DNA of 64,000 nucleotides from Spisula solida. Lineage: Eukaryota; Mollusca; Bivalvia; Venerida; Mactridae. The notes under the pieces were generated by a model that was not told the origin of the DNA, did no database searches, and saw nothing but the letters and a program-made list of their open reading frames with translations. The first letter of the stretch is position 1, and the number at the start of each line of letters is the position of its first letter. Shown piece by piece: positions 24,518-36,285 of the stretch. The position numbers and the translations under genes are program-made. The stretch covers positions 36,187,822 to 36,251,821 of the forward strand of contig OX365955.1 in the NCBI GenBank assembly GCA_947247005.1. Direction: 5' to 3'.

Positions 24518-25791
24518 TTAAAATAATCTTTTTCAATATTAAAATAAAGCCTATGGTTTGAAATATTCATTCTTTTTTTATGGTTTTGTACAATTTTCCC
24601 ACAGGTGAACTTTAATTGACAATTTTTACCAAAAAACTGATAAGCCGTCTGGCTTAAACTATTACTATAAGAATAAAATTGTACTCTTAATTTTTACATG
24701 TGCTGATATTGACACCAAACCCTAAAGGAAATTATTCAGATTAAGACAAATTTGCTGGGTTAATCTAAACTGGTTGACTGACTACATGTATATAGGCCAA
24801 GTGGTGGATACATTTACATTCATAATTGGCATTATTTCTCTCATCGTTTATGATTTAAACATATTAATTTAACATAAATATTTCACAAACTATCATTCTT
24901 GAACACCTCCGTCACCTGAATACGTTTTTAAAAAGAAATTGGTTGTACATCGTTTTTTGTTCATAATCCGGGTCCGTCAACGTTTAACGCGTGCGTAAAC
25001 ATGCACGTGGAGTCACTTTCGTTTTCGATTTTTCGAAAATACACGATGAAATTTCGTCTGCTACGTTATATCAAAGATCATACACACATCTATTGTATTC
25101 TTTGGTTATATTTATCGTAAATAAATGCATTTGGGACGCTAAATGCAGCGATGCTGCTGAAAAATATTTCATTCTCAAAGCATGGACCGTGAAGTCAAAC
25201 GGTAATTGCTGTGCTATATATAGAACATGGAACACGTTTAAAGTAAACAAAACGTAAGAAAATTAATACGCTACTACGATAATAAATACGTAATTCTTGA
25301 TTTTCACTAGTTGTTGTTATTACTTTTTAAAATGTTTATAAAATGAGTTCTAGTGAACAATTATCATGACATGGTTTCATCTATTAAAAATGTTAATGTT
25401 AAACAAACGACGCACTACTTTTTTCAACGACTAACTGCTGTGACGGTATGACCGGCTTTTAACTAAACAGAAAAAGAAGCTCCATGGCAAAAAAGAAAAA
25501 GCATTCCAATAGTAGCCTCCACTTCAGTGGAGGCGACGATAAATCTACATGTAGGGTTTTAATGTTTATAAACGTCGTAATGCCTAATGTGGAAAATTAA
25601 TGAGTCAACAAACATTGGTCATCTGTGAAATGCATTATTGGTTTTGAAAGGTATTTATGGTTTATGTGGTTCAACATAATTGCTAACTGACTATACATGT
25701 ACATATTGAATTGGGAATAATCATATTCATTTCAGTATAAATGACCTAATTTTTTAGTGTAGTTTGAGCAGCCTTAGAAATAATCTGGAAA

Positions 25792-28700
25792 ATGGCGAAG
25801 GTGACTATTGAAACACCAGACGGTATCAAGGCTGAATTTACACATTATCGTGGATTAAGTCAATCGTAAGTTATTTATGTTTGATTTGATTTGTCATTGA
25901 ACTGATTTTATGAAAACGTTATTGTATGTGTTGTAATGTTTATATCTAGTGTTAGTTGCATTTTGACCCTCTCAGGTACCCATTTGTACGCATGGGTATT
26001 GTGGAGTATGTGGGTTATTCTTGTTCAGAGAAGTAAAGCAGTGGTGCAGATCTCTCGATCCCAAAGTGCGCTCGCTACCTCTAGGCCATTGCCGCATGAT
26101 GTAAAAATGTTTGAGAAAATAGGCATGTTTGTACAATAGAAAGTGTCATTAACAAATTTTGGTATGATACCTTTACGTAAAATATAATTTGTTTGTGCCT
26201 TAAGGTGCTGCACCCGGTCAGTTCTTTCGTAGAAATCGTTTGTGCTTCAAACATTTTTGGGAAAATAATGGAATTTCACCTAATACGTAATATTACGTCC
26301 TACAAAAATGTAAGATGCTACCTTGAATTGTGTTATTCATCATGTTTACCCCGTCAGTTATGTTTAATTTAGAACGCTGATGAGCCGTATGAAACCTTAT
26401 GGTGGTGACCTTGCACGACATTGTAATGACATAAAACACATGGACATCCGGGACGATGATTGGTATCTGGCTACGTATCCTAAATGTGGTGAGTGCGACC
26501 ATAGTGTCCGTAATGTACAATTGTCAACAAAGAAAGAATGCCTGTCAACGAACAAATTTGCTGCAGGGATAACGCTTTTATTTTATGTACATTTATTACA
26601 ACTTACCCAATGCTAATTTACGTTAATTAAAGCAAATAAACGTGCGTGAGCATGGAATCCTCATAGTCACTAACAGCCTAGCAGCGCAAACAGAGCATGC
26701 AATTCTCATAGTCACTAACAGTCTAGCTGCGCAAACAGAGCATGGAATCCTCATATATAGTCACTAACAGCCTAGCAGCGCAAAGAGAGCATACAATTCT
26801 CATAGTCACTAACAGTCTAGCTGCGCAAACAGAGCATGGAATCCTCGTATATAGTCACTAACAGCCTAGCAGCGCAAACAGAGCATGCAATTCTCATAGT
26901 CACTAACAGTCTAGCTGCGCAAACAGAGCATGGAATCCTCATATATAGTCACTAACAGCCTAGCAGCGCAAACAGAGCATGCAATTGCAATCCTCATAGT
27001 CACTAACAGCCTAGCAGCGCAAAGAGAGCATGGAATCCTCATATATAGTCACTAACAGCCTAGCAGTGCAAACAGAGCATGCAATTGCAATCCTCATAGT
27101 CACTAACAGCCTAGCAGCGCAAAGAGAGCATGGAATCCTCATATATAGTCACTAACAGCCTAGCAGCGCAAACAGAGCATGCAATTGCAATCCTCATAGT
27201 CACTAACAGCCTAGCAGCGCAAACAGAGCATGGACTCCTCATAGTCACTTACAGTCTAGCAGCGCAAACAGAGCATGCAATTGCAATTCTCATAGTCACT
27301 AACAGCCTAGCAGCGCAAACAGAGCATGGAATCCTCATAGTCACTAACAGTCTAGCAGCGCAAACAGAGCATGCAATTGCAATCCTCATAGTCACTAACA
27401 GCCTAGCAGCGCAAACAGAGCATGAAATCCTCATAGTCACTAACAGTCTAGCAGCGCAAACAGAGCATGCAATTGCAATCCTCAAAGTCACTAACAGTCT
27501 AGCAGCGCAAACAGAGCATGGAATCCTCATAGTCACTAACAGTCTAGCAGCGCAAACATGACAGACGTACAGTCTTGCAGCCTAGCAGACTTTTAGCTGA
27601 TTTCACTCATTGAAAAGTCAAAAGATCAAAACGGCATTTTGAAGTGATGACATTTGTTCTGTTTGTTTTCTCTAGGTACCCATTGGGCTTGGGAGTTTAT
27701 GTCAATGTTGAGACGTGGAAGTGCAGAACACGACCCATGTACCAAAGAGACCGTGTTCTTAGATATGAAACCCATTGCTTCAATTGATGAAAGACCTTCT
27801 CCAAGAAATCTAAATTGTCACATGCCAGTTGACCTTATACCACAGGGAATACTTGAGAGAAAAGTAAAAATAGTACACGTGATGAGAAATCCAAAAGATG
27901 CTTTTGTATCGATGTTTCATTTTTTCAAAAGTGTGTTTAAAGACCAGGACTACGTGAAAGATTTTAAAACGTACCTGCCATTTATGCTTGGAAGCTACGG
28001 GCTAAGTAATAATCATTTGCTACATTATTATTCTAATAAATGTGTATATTCTTAACCAGACTGAACATGATGCTATATATGTGGAATGAATAGTATACAA
28101 TAAGTGCATTTCCAATCTTGGGCACTCGCGGGCATTACAATGTATATAAAATTATAATTATACACAAAGTTTCGAAAAGTGGCATTAATAACGTATCAAT
28201 TTAACAGAAACTGCGAACAAATAAACCTTGAATAAACATAAGTACCCATATAATGGCAATAGTAGCAATATATTGATGTTAGATATATTTGTAGGTGGAC
28301 GATCTTCAATGCTGATCTTCATCTGAGATACATTAAAATATTTGTATTGACAAAATGTTTCTTTTTCAACATACCGGATACAAAATGGACGAGGACAGCA
28401 CTAAAAATTACTCTTATTAAATGAAACAATGAACATAATTTTGAACATGTACATGATAAATTGCGATATTTGGGAAAACAGTGTTGAAGGTTTGAGTTAT
28501 TTCCCCTGAGTTGATCTGAGTTGCATTTTAGTTTGGGAAATACGGTTATATACGAGCATATTGAAAATAATATCAAATCAGACAGGGATTGTAACACCGA
28601 ACAGAAACAGTCGAGCAACTCGGAATGCACAATAAGGAACACATCTAGCACAGGTCACATGCACACGCAACAATAACATCGAGCAACACGGAATGCACAA

Positions 28701-30841
28701 TAAGGAACACATCTAGCACAGGTCACATGCACACGCAACAATGACATCGAGCAACACGGAATGCACAATAAGGAACACATCTAGCACAGGTCACATGCAC
28801 ACGCAACAATGACATCGAGCAACACGGAATGCACAATAAGGAACACATCTAGCACAGGTCACATGCACACGCAACAATGACATCGAGCAACACGGAATGC
28901 ACAATAAGGAACACATCTAGCACAGGTCACATGCACACGCAACAATGACATCGAGCAACACGGAATGCACAATAAGGAACACATCTAGCACAGGTCACAT
29001 GCACACGCAACAATGACATCGAGCAACACGGAATGCACAATAAGGAACACATCTAGCACAGGTCACATGCACACGCAACAATGACATCGAGCAACACGGA
29101 ATGCACAATAAGGAACACATCTAGCACAGGTCACATGCACACGCAACAATGACATCGAGCAACACGGAATGCACAATAAGGAACACATCTAGCACAGGTC
29201 ACATGCACACGCAACAATGACATCGAGCAACACGGAATGCACAATAAGGAACACATCTAGCACAGGTCACATGCACACGCAACAATAACAAACACACGTG
29301 TGAACAAGTGAAATTAAACTAAAACTACTAAGTCCTATTTTCAATTGTCAATCTATCAATTTTCAGGTATACCCTATTCATTCTATGATTATATAAAGGG
29401 ATGGGAACGATTTACTGAGACTCATCCAGACCAGATAATAAACATATTCTTTGAAGACATCAAAGAGGTAACTACAGTCATCTACATGTATGTATTCAAT
29501 CTTTGTCTTTCAGCTTTTTGACAGCTGGGACTTGGACTTTCAGCGGTTAAGTTCATTTTCTCGCTAAGTTGTGTGTTGGGAATTGTGCCTTGTAATTAGG
29601 GTCTGTGTTGTTGATCTTGCTCGGCTGATTCAGTTGATTGCTGCCTTCCCTGTCCGAGTTTTACTATCTTTTTCAGTCGTAAGAATCATGACAGTCATAT
29701 AATTTGGATTGCTACATTTCTAAGTTAACCTATCAGTTATGTATATTTCTGCTTCAGCAGTGTATATGAGTATGAATATGCCTCATCTGTGTATGTAGTT
29801 ACTGGATAATTAGTATTTCAGTTCAAAAATTGGAGTCAATTCATAACCAATATAACTACAATGTATACAGCATTACTTTTATTTCTTTTTTTACAAGAAC
29901 AATTTGTAACTATTCCTACTCCAATTCTTGATGAAGGTTCGGTCGTTAATCTTAACAATATTGTTTGTCAATTCGGAACACATCCTACAATTCTCTTCTT
30001 ATAGTATTTTGTAAATTGCCGAGTAATTCCGAATGTTGTTCCTCTTCTCCCATTTTTATATTTGGCTATTATTAGCATTGATCTACGTAAAGTTTCATTT
30101 TCTATATTAGATTCTCATTTTTAACTACATTGAATTCATTGTTCAAACCAACTACAGGATCCAGTGAGAGAAATAACGAAACTAAACAAGTTTCTGGGAA
30201 CCGATAGGGATGCTAAACTTATAGAACAAATCGCCGAGGCTTGCGACTTTAAAAATCTGAAGAAAGCAGACGCCGAGGTTAAAGTCAAAGAGGGCATGTT
30301 GAAGAATAAGCCGTCATTAATGTACAGAAAAGGTATAGTTCGTTTTGTCATATTTGAATGAGCTTACCTCTGTATAGATTGAAAATTATCCATGTATTAT
30401 CCTCGCAGATGAATTCGGGAAGGGGTATTTAACTGAAGTGTATAAACGGGTAAACTTCCTGTTATCGCAATAAGTCATGCAAGTTGAATTGTATAGTCTT
30501 TTTGTTCGCATTCAGTCATACTCATTGATTTATATAGGCTCCCAATAAGTCATACAGGGACCGGAAACCACATTCTTTTGCTCGCAATAAATCATACAAT
30601 TGTATCCCAATAAGTCATACAGTGATTAGGTTTATACGTTGTGGAAATGGCGTTGTTCGTCAGTGTTTGGCGGGGTTAACTTTGATGAACTGTTTTGGTG
30701 GTTAAGATGGGTTTGTTGTTTATTGCAGGTGAAGTTGGTGACTGGAAGAATCATTTTACAGTAAGCATGAATGAAGAAATGGATGCATGGATTGAACAAA
30801 ACAGTCGTGGATGTAACATTAAATTCAGATACAGTTTATGA
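25792..30841 (+). CDS. Cytosolic sulfotransferase B (six coding exons, 302 aa)
   Basis: Same enzyme class as gene A: PAPS-dependent, soluble, acceptor unknown. Coding exons: 25792-25865, 26373-26488, 27676-28005, 29367-29467, 30158-30332, 30729-30841. Exon lengths (74, 116, 330, 101, 175, 113) equal those of gene A exactly. Motifs: TYPKCGTHWAWEF, catalytic His in NCHMPVDL, MRNPKDAFVSMFHF for 3'-phosphate binding, and RKGEVGDWKNHFT near the C-terminus, ending IKFRYSL. As in A, Asn replaces the usual Lys two residues before the catalytic His. All frames are intact, so it is probably functional. Introns 2 and 3 contain satellite arrays. No clear AATAAA was seen in the 200 bases after the stop. 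Confidence 0.93.
26640..27560. repeat. Higher-order minisatellite of 45- and 51-bp units, intron 2 of gene B
   Basis: The basic unit is AGTCACTAACAGCCTAGCAG followed by CGCAAACAGAGCATG and a variable end: short GAATCCTC (45 bp) or long CAATTGCAATCCTC (51 bp). In the right half the two types alternate strictly as a 96-bp dimer. In the left half many short units carry an extra TATA (49 bp). The repeat leaves long frames open on both strands (143 codons plus, 95 codons minus), which are not genes. Confidence 0.92.
28567..29290 (+). repeat. 68-bp satellite, about 10 near-identical copies, intron 3 of gene B
   Basis: Unit of 68 bp containing GAGCAACACGGAATGCAC, ATAAGGAACACATCTAGCAC and AGGTCACATGCACACGCAAC. 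Copies are almost identical, indicating recent expansion. The sequence just before the array (28567-28611) resembles the interspersed repeat at 15043, which may have seeded it. Confidence 0.95.
29510..29680 (-). repeat. Interspersed repeat (copy 2, inverted), intron 4 of gene B
   Basis: Minus strand reads AAAAAGATAGTAAAACTCGG, ACAGGGAAGGCAGCA, ATCAGCCGAGCA, TTACAAGGCACAATTCCC: the same order as the plus-strand copy at 15043. A similar word series starts at 28567. Confidence 0.7.
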
Positions 30842-31249
30842 AGATAGTGTTGTAAATCGTAGCAAAATACATTTGTGTGTGATACAAATGTAATTGAATA
30901 TGTCTTTTGTGTCAAATTATTCAAATTACTGAAACCTGTATTGTATTTGTTTAATTTCGTCCAGATTCAAACTATATATTCCATAAGCGATTTGATCATA
31001 CATTGACATATTTACTCGGTTATAAACTTACTTATGTACATGAATAGTTGTATTTTTAAATGGTTCATCTATCATAGTTGAAATATGCTGGTCTTCATAT
31101 CTTAGGGCGCCAAAATTGTTTGTATTCAATATATTCCATGGATAGTATGGTTTTGTTATTATCTACGAGGGATGATCCATATATAACGAGAAAATGCTTA
31201 TAATTTTGTTATTACTGAGTATTTTTAGAAAATATTTTATGTGGTGGTT

Positions 31250-31880
31250 AATAGCCTCTATTCCTATAACTTCGTGCATTCCTACAAGTTCGTGCATTTT
31301 AGTAAAACGTAGATTGCTTTGCTAATAATCTCATTTCCAAGCCAAAATTAATTTTAAATCACTAACAAAACATTTATCCAGCCGAACAATGCAAAAAAAT
31401 CGACAAAAACAGGGTTCGTTATGTTTACGGCGAGTTTTATCCGAGGAGGGATTTTATTGTTTACATAATCACCGGTTCCGGTCGTGAAATCTGGAGACAT
31501 TTGTTAATCTCATAATTTGCATTAGATGCGATATATTTACGAACGGGAAAATGTGCTAATTTACTGACAAAAGATCAAACTTTATGTTACAAAACTTTCT
31601 ATTAGCAAAATCTTTCCCGTGCGTTCTTAATGACGTCATCAGTTTATGTGCACGAACTTACAGGTCACAAATGTTTATCTTAAGACTGCAGACTGCATCT
31701 AACATTGAGGCCGATTTTTCAACTTTTTGCAGTTTGGCATTCAATTTGTGTTTGAATGTTGTTAATAGACAGATAATTGATATTGTTTATCACATGGTTG
31801 GTCCCAGTGTATTTGTTTTTGTGCAGATGCGCCAATTTTCAATCTAAGATGCACGAACTTGTAGGTGTAGAGGCTACATA
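31250..31880. mobile_element. Inverted-repeat sequence nested in the mariner-like element
   Basis: TAGCCTCTATTCC with CCTACAAGTTCGTGCAT near 31253-31299 is mirrored by ATGCACGAACTTGTAGG and TAGAGGCTA near 31850-31875. An 87-codon frame at 31584-31847 on the plus strand is not recognised. Confidence 0.6.
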
Positions 31881-32077
31881 TATTAGGAGAAAATGAACGA
31901 AATAGTTTTGAAATATATCGAAAAATAAATTTTTGCCGACTTATGAAACCGGTAGGCGGGGCAACGTTATTTTTGCACCTTTTAACGTTATTCAGAATTT
32001 AACTTTGATCAATTTGACGATCACATTTCTTAGGCCTTACTGGATTAATTTTTAAAAACTTTTCAGATTATCATCCT

Positions 32078-32284
32078 TCAATGTTTATACGTCTTCGCCA
32101 ATGCCATACAAAGTTGAAAAGTCTCACGATAGTCATCCTTAGGAATTTCATTCAAAACAACAAACATTTCCGTGCGTAGTTCTGACGTAGAGGTCACGTT
32201 ACGTCCACTTTGCGTTAGATCTCTAGCCTTTTTCCAGTCCATTTTTAATATGTTATTATGTTCACAAATCGAAGCTTTTGACAT
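32078..32284 (-). pseudogene. Possible C-terminal remnant of a mariner transposase
   Basis: The 68-codon frame contains SELRTEMFVVLNEIPKDDYR followed by ETF. This fits the pattern at the C-terminus of mariner transposases (S..EL...L..IP..DY...F), and it lies inside an element with mariner-type ends. Upstream catalytic parts were not found. Identification by pattern only. Confidence 0.4.
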
Positions 32285-32961
32285 GACATGATCACGAAAT
32301 GATTACTGAATATCGTGCACAATTTTATTATTAGCTACTTGTTTTCTTCAAAACTAAATAATTTTATTGAAACTCTTACGTCGTCGGTAATTTTTGCTAT
32401 CACGGAACGATAACACGTGTCTTATGTGACCTAAAGTACTAATTGTCATCACATTGCTGAAAACTGTGAGGGATTGAATTTGCGTGAAAATGTGAAAACT
32501 CCGAAAAATGCCCCGCCTTGGCGCATCGAGGGTTACCTTAGCAACCATAGATTTTAGCATGATGTCGCTGTAATAATGAACATTCAGGGAAACATTGCTA
32601 ATGTATGTTAGTACTACCAGCTAAAGTATGAGTAAAATCTAACGGACCGTAACAAAATTATAAGCATTTTCTCGTTAAATATGGATCATCCCTCGTAAGT
32701 TGTGTTTTTATTCTACCCACACTGTAGATAGATAAACAATTATTCGTAAATAATTATGCACATGCCTATACTACAATTGTTTCCATCTCTGTGATACGAT
32801 TATCAAATGCCAGACGAGACGCTGTGTCTATGGGAGTCAAACAAAATTGGAACCAAAGTGTCGGATCAACTTCGTGTTATTCCCATAACCACCCAAACGG
32901 CATCCAATAGATGGGACTCCGCCTTCAGAGCGTTCACTTAAGTTGGATGTTACACAGTTTA

Positions 32962-33182
32962 AGCCTAGGTCCCACTGAGCGTTTTTTGCCTCGGCGATAT
33001 ACTCCCGATTGTAGTTATTGAGCTATCAGGACATCGGGAACAGGTTCCTCGTTGTATAGGGGAAGTTTCGGGGAAGTCACGAGACAGTTTGTGATATCGG
33101 AATGAATTGTGATGAATCGGATGGTATCAGAAGAAATCGGGAGAACACCGCCGATGTGGAAGTCCTCAGTGGGACCTAGGCT
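32962..33182. mobile_element. CCTAGGTCCCACTGAG MITE, copy 1 (221 bp)
   Basis: Ends AGCCTAGGTCCCACTGAG and CTCAGTGGGACCTAGGCT are complementary. The left flank is TA and the right flank TTA. The interior has CTCGGCGAT, GGACATCGGGAACAGGTTCC and GAATCGGATGG words shared with copy 2 (42185) and partly with copy 3 (46163). Confidence 0.88.
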
Positions 33183-33298
33183 TTACAACACTTTCTTCGT
33201 AACAAGAGTCATACACGTCGAGTGGTGAACCTAACTAACTTGGTGTACTTGATTATCTTATAGTACATGTATTTGTTATTTATCGACACTTTCGTCAC

Positions 33299-33400
33299 AT
33301 GTCTGACACTGTAGCCAGTGGAAGAACATTCTCGTCTAACAGAGGAATCGAACCCGCAACGAATGGCTGTACCGAATGGACATACTGTGAAAATTACACT
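33299..33400 (-). repeat. SINE tail fragment (family 2, copy 1)
   Basis: Minus strand: CGTTGCGGGTTCGATTCCTC (B box) and then TTAGACGAGAATGTTCTTCC. The same order, diverged, lies at 37340-37425 and faintly at 22225-22290. The upstream head is not recognisable. Confidence 0.55.
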
Positions 33401-33910
33401 TTTTATATCAGAAAATCAAACAAATTACAGTTGCTAAATCCCATTACAAACCCACTAAACCCCGTACACTTTTTAGATTAATAGAGGCTATACCCGCATA
33501 GCTCATGGCTTAACCCCGTACACTTGCTAGATGAATAGATGCTATACCAATTACAGTTCATAGCTAAACTCTATGGAACGCCATAGCTGTCTTTTGTTGA
33601 TCCTTGTCACGTTAAATTGTTATAATATCATTTGAACATGTCTATACGACATGTTAAATTGTTACAACAACGTCTTAAATTGTCGATAGGGCATGTGAAC
33701 TTCTCAGTGCAACATTATTATATGTCTAGTCACACTGTTAAACTGTCCAAGTATCTTGTGAACATGTCTATATGCCATGTTAAATTGTTAAAATAGCTTC
33801 TTATCATGTTCATTCGGCATGTGAACTTCTCAACAGAACATGTAATACTCTTAAACGACAGTGATAAATTGTTAAAAATCATTTGAAAATGTCTATAAGC
33901 CATGTTGTAT

Positions 33911-34013
33911 GACGTCATCAATAACGTAAGTTCCTCCCGCGTGCATATTGAACAAAGATGGCGGAAATTGGTCAATATGCACGCGGGAGGAACTTACGTT
34001 ATTCAAATTTGAA
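33911..34013. repeat. Short inverted repeat with CGCGTGCATATTG arms
   Basis: AATAACGTAAGTTCCTCCCG plus CGTGCATATTG is mirrored immediately by CAATATGCACG plus CGGGAGGAACTTACGTTATT. Arms of about 31 bp, with about 24 bp between them that include AAGATGGCGGAAATTGG. Nested in the foldback element. Confidence 0.85.
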
Positions 34014-34343
34014 CAACAACAACATTGTCTATTAAGAAGTTAACATGCCTCGTTGACAAGTTAAAATATCGTTTTAACAATTTAACATGGCTTATAGACA
34101 TCTTCAAATGATATTTTAACAATTTACCACTGTTGTATGACAATATAACACGTTCTATTAAGAAGTTCACATGGTTATTAGACATGATAAGAAGCTATTT
34201 TAACAATTTAACATGTCATATAGACATCTTCAAATTATATTTAAACAATTTACCACTGTTGTCTAACAATATAACACGTTCTATTAAGAAGTTCACATGG
34301 TTATTGGACATAATAAGAAGCTATTTTAACAATTTAAGTAATA

Positions 34344-34452
34344 GATATACGACGAAAACTGTCCGTTATGAAAAATATTGGACTACCTGAGGCGCGCCAG
34401 CGCCGAAGATAGTTCAATATATTTCATAATTGACAGTTTGAGTCGTATATCT
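34344..34452. repeat. Palindromic MITE-like sequence with a GGCGCGCC centre
   Basis: AGATATACGACGAAAACTGTC on the left pairs imperfectly with GACAGTTTGAGTCGTATATCT on the right. The centre TGAGGCGCGCCAGCGCCGA is GC-rich. About 109 bp in total. Confidence 0.7.
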
Positions 34453-35127
34453 TACTTAAACCATTGTTTAAAAACTAAATATTGTTAATAATCGTTTTGT
34501 TGCAACAAAATGGTTACTACTACAACAGTTGTCTGCAAAAAATATAGATAGCGACGGAACTGAAAGGACAAAACAAACATAATTCCTTCTTTCAAATGCA
34601 ACAAAATGACCCCTTCCCTAACCTCATGTTGTCAATCCATTAACAGATTAAATTGACACGTGAAAATATGATCTCACGAACTAATCCAACAACAACGAAT
34701 TTACACACACTGTGTTGAAATCATGACTAGATTTTACTAGCCGTGTAGGTGTTCAATTTACCCGCCTAAACTGTCTCACAAAAATGGCGTCTTTATACAT
34801 CGGAAGAGAAGTTTTTGTCATTCAAAATAATATGGAATATGTGAAACTTCATATTTAAATTGGATTTAATTTCTGACATTGTGAATGGTGAAACATAAAT
34901 GATGTTAGTGTCACACAAAAACAACCTTTATGTGAATTTGGATTACTTCACCATCTGAGCAAGTGAAAGGTTGGTGTTATTTTTCATTCGGCGTAAAAAA
35001 TAGATATAAATCAGTTCCTCAAAAACTGTTATTTTACTTCATAAATAATTGCCATCAAGTTTTAAAATGTCAACTACTTATAGAACCTGTATCTATCCCT
35101 GCTGTGAATTATCACGTAGCCCCCCCA

Positions 35128-35750
35128 AAGGTAGCCATGAATTCACTTGTCGATCCTGGTAGCCATGAATCCTTTAGCCGCCCCTGGTTGCCATCAATTC
35201 TCTAGTCGCACCTGCTATCCATGAATCCTCTATCCGTCATTGCTAGCCATGAATCCTCTATCCGTCCCTGCTAGCCATGAATCCTCCATCCGCCCCTGCT
35301 TGCCATGAATCCTCTATCCGCCCCTGCTAGCCATCAATCCTCTATCCGTCATTGCTAGCCATTAATCATCTATCCGTCATTGCTAGCCAAGAATCCTCTA
35401 TCCGTCATTGCTAGCCATGAATCCACTTTCAGCCCCTGGTAGCCATGAATCCTCTAACCGCCCCTGGTAGCCATGAATCCTCTAGTCGCCCCTGGTAGCC
35501 ATGAATTCTTCATCCGCCCCGTGTACAGGTGTAGCCATGAATCCTCTAACCGCCCCTGGTAGCCATGAATCAACCTTCGGCCCCTGGTAGCCATGAATCC
35601 TCTAACCGCCCCTGGTAGCCATGAATCCTCTAGTCGCCCCTGATAGCCATGAATTCTCTTGTCGCCCCTGGTAGCCATGGATCCTCTAGTCGCCCCTGGT
35701 AGCCATGAATCATCTAGTCGCCCTTGTAGCCAATAGTCCTTTAGCTGCCA
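35128..35750 (+). repeat. 28-bp minisatellite, about 22 copies
   Basis: Unit TAGCCATGAATCCTCTAACC followed by GCCCCTGG, with two main types (CCGCCCCTGG and CCGTCATTGC). The 74-codon minus-strand frame at 35454-35678 is made of the repeat. Located in the centre of the foldback-like element. Confidence 0.93.
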
Positions 35751-35836
35751 CTGTTATACGTCCTGTGGCCACCCCTGTCATGTATACATGTCTGTATGCG
35801 TGTTTATAGTGTTGTTTTCATTTCAGATCAACGAAC

Positions 35837-35892
35837 GAAGATTGTTTGCAGGGTTTCTAGAAGATATCACTGACCATAGACAAATTACATGA
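35837..35892 (+). other. Possible captured terminal exon, PAS/PAC-like motif
   Basis: After an acceptor-like TTTTCATTTCAG (ending about 35826) an open stretch encodes ERRLFAGFLEDITDHRQIT and then a stop. The pattern F-x-G-x(2)-x-D-I-T-D-x-R-x resembles the end of PAS/PAC domains. There is no partner exon in the window. It may be a gene fragment carried by the foldback element or chance. Confidence 0.25.
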
Positions 35893-36169
35893 CGAAGAAC
35901 CAGTTACAGCACGTACGTTACAACAAACTTCCCAATGTACAGGATTATATACCAACATTATAGTGCTATAGATGAACAGAAAATGAAAGTAAAGTGTCGG
36001 GGAGACGGTGTCTCGTTTCTCGTGCTATTCTAAACAATTGACTATTATGAGTGCTGATGGACTATCATGATGATGTAACACGTAGTTATTTAATATATTT
36101 GATATGTATTATACATGCATCTTTATTAAAAATAGTAGTCATTGGTATTTCTGTGTTTTCTTTTTGTTT

Positions 36170-36285
36170 ATTGTAGCAGTCCAATATTTGTGTGTAGTAA
36201 TATTGGACAGTTAAGTAAAAATATTGGACAGTAAGCCATTGATAGCCGTCCAATATTAAATATATTGGACGATGAGAACAATAGC
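36170..36285. repeat. Cluster of TCCAATATT / AATATTGGAC words
   Basis: TCCAATATT and its complement AATATTGGA occur at about 36180, 36212, 36227, 36248 and 36267, giving several alternative hairpins. It precedes the right arm of the foldback-like element. Confidence 0.6.

Larger units (their letters stand above)
31166..32695. mobile_element. Mariner-like element, 1530 bp, TA target site
   Basis: Terminal inverted repeats of about 45 bp with one mismatch: CGAGGGATGATCCATATATA on the left, CGAGGGATGATCCATATTTA as the complement of the right end, both continuing ACGAGAAAATGCTTATAATT. Flanked by TA (31164-31165, 32696-32697). The interior contains another inverted-repeat sequence (31250-31880) and a decayed minus-strand frame. 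Not autonomous. Located between genes B and C. Confidence 0.88.

Noticed and set aside
28611..29290. Regular array that superficially resembles CRISPR spacing
   Set aside because: The units are 68 bp and identical throughout, with no unique spacers, and lie in a eukaryotic intron.
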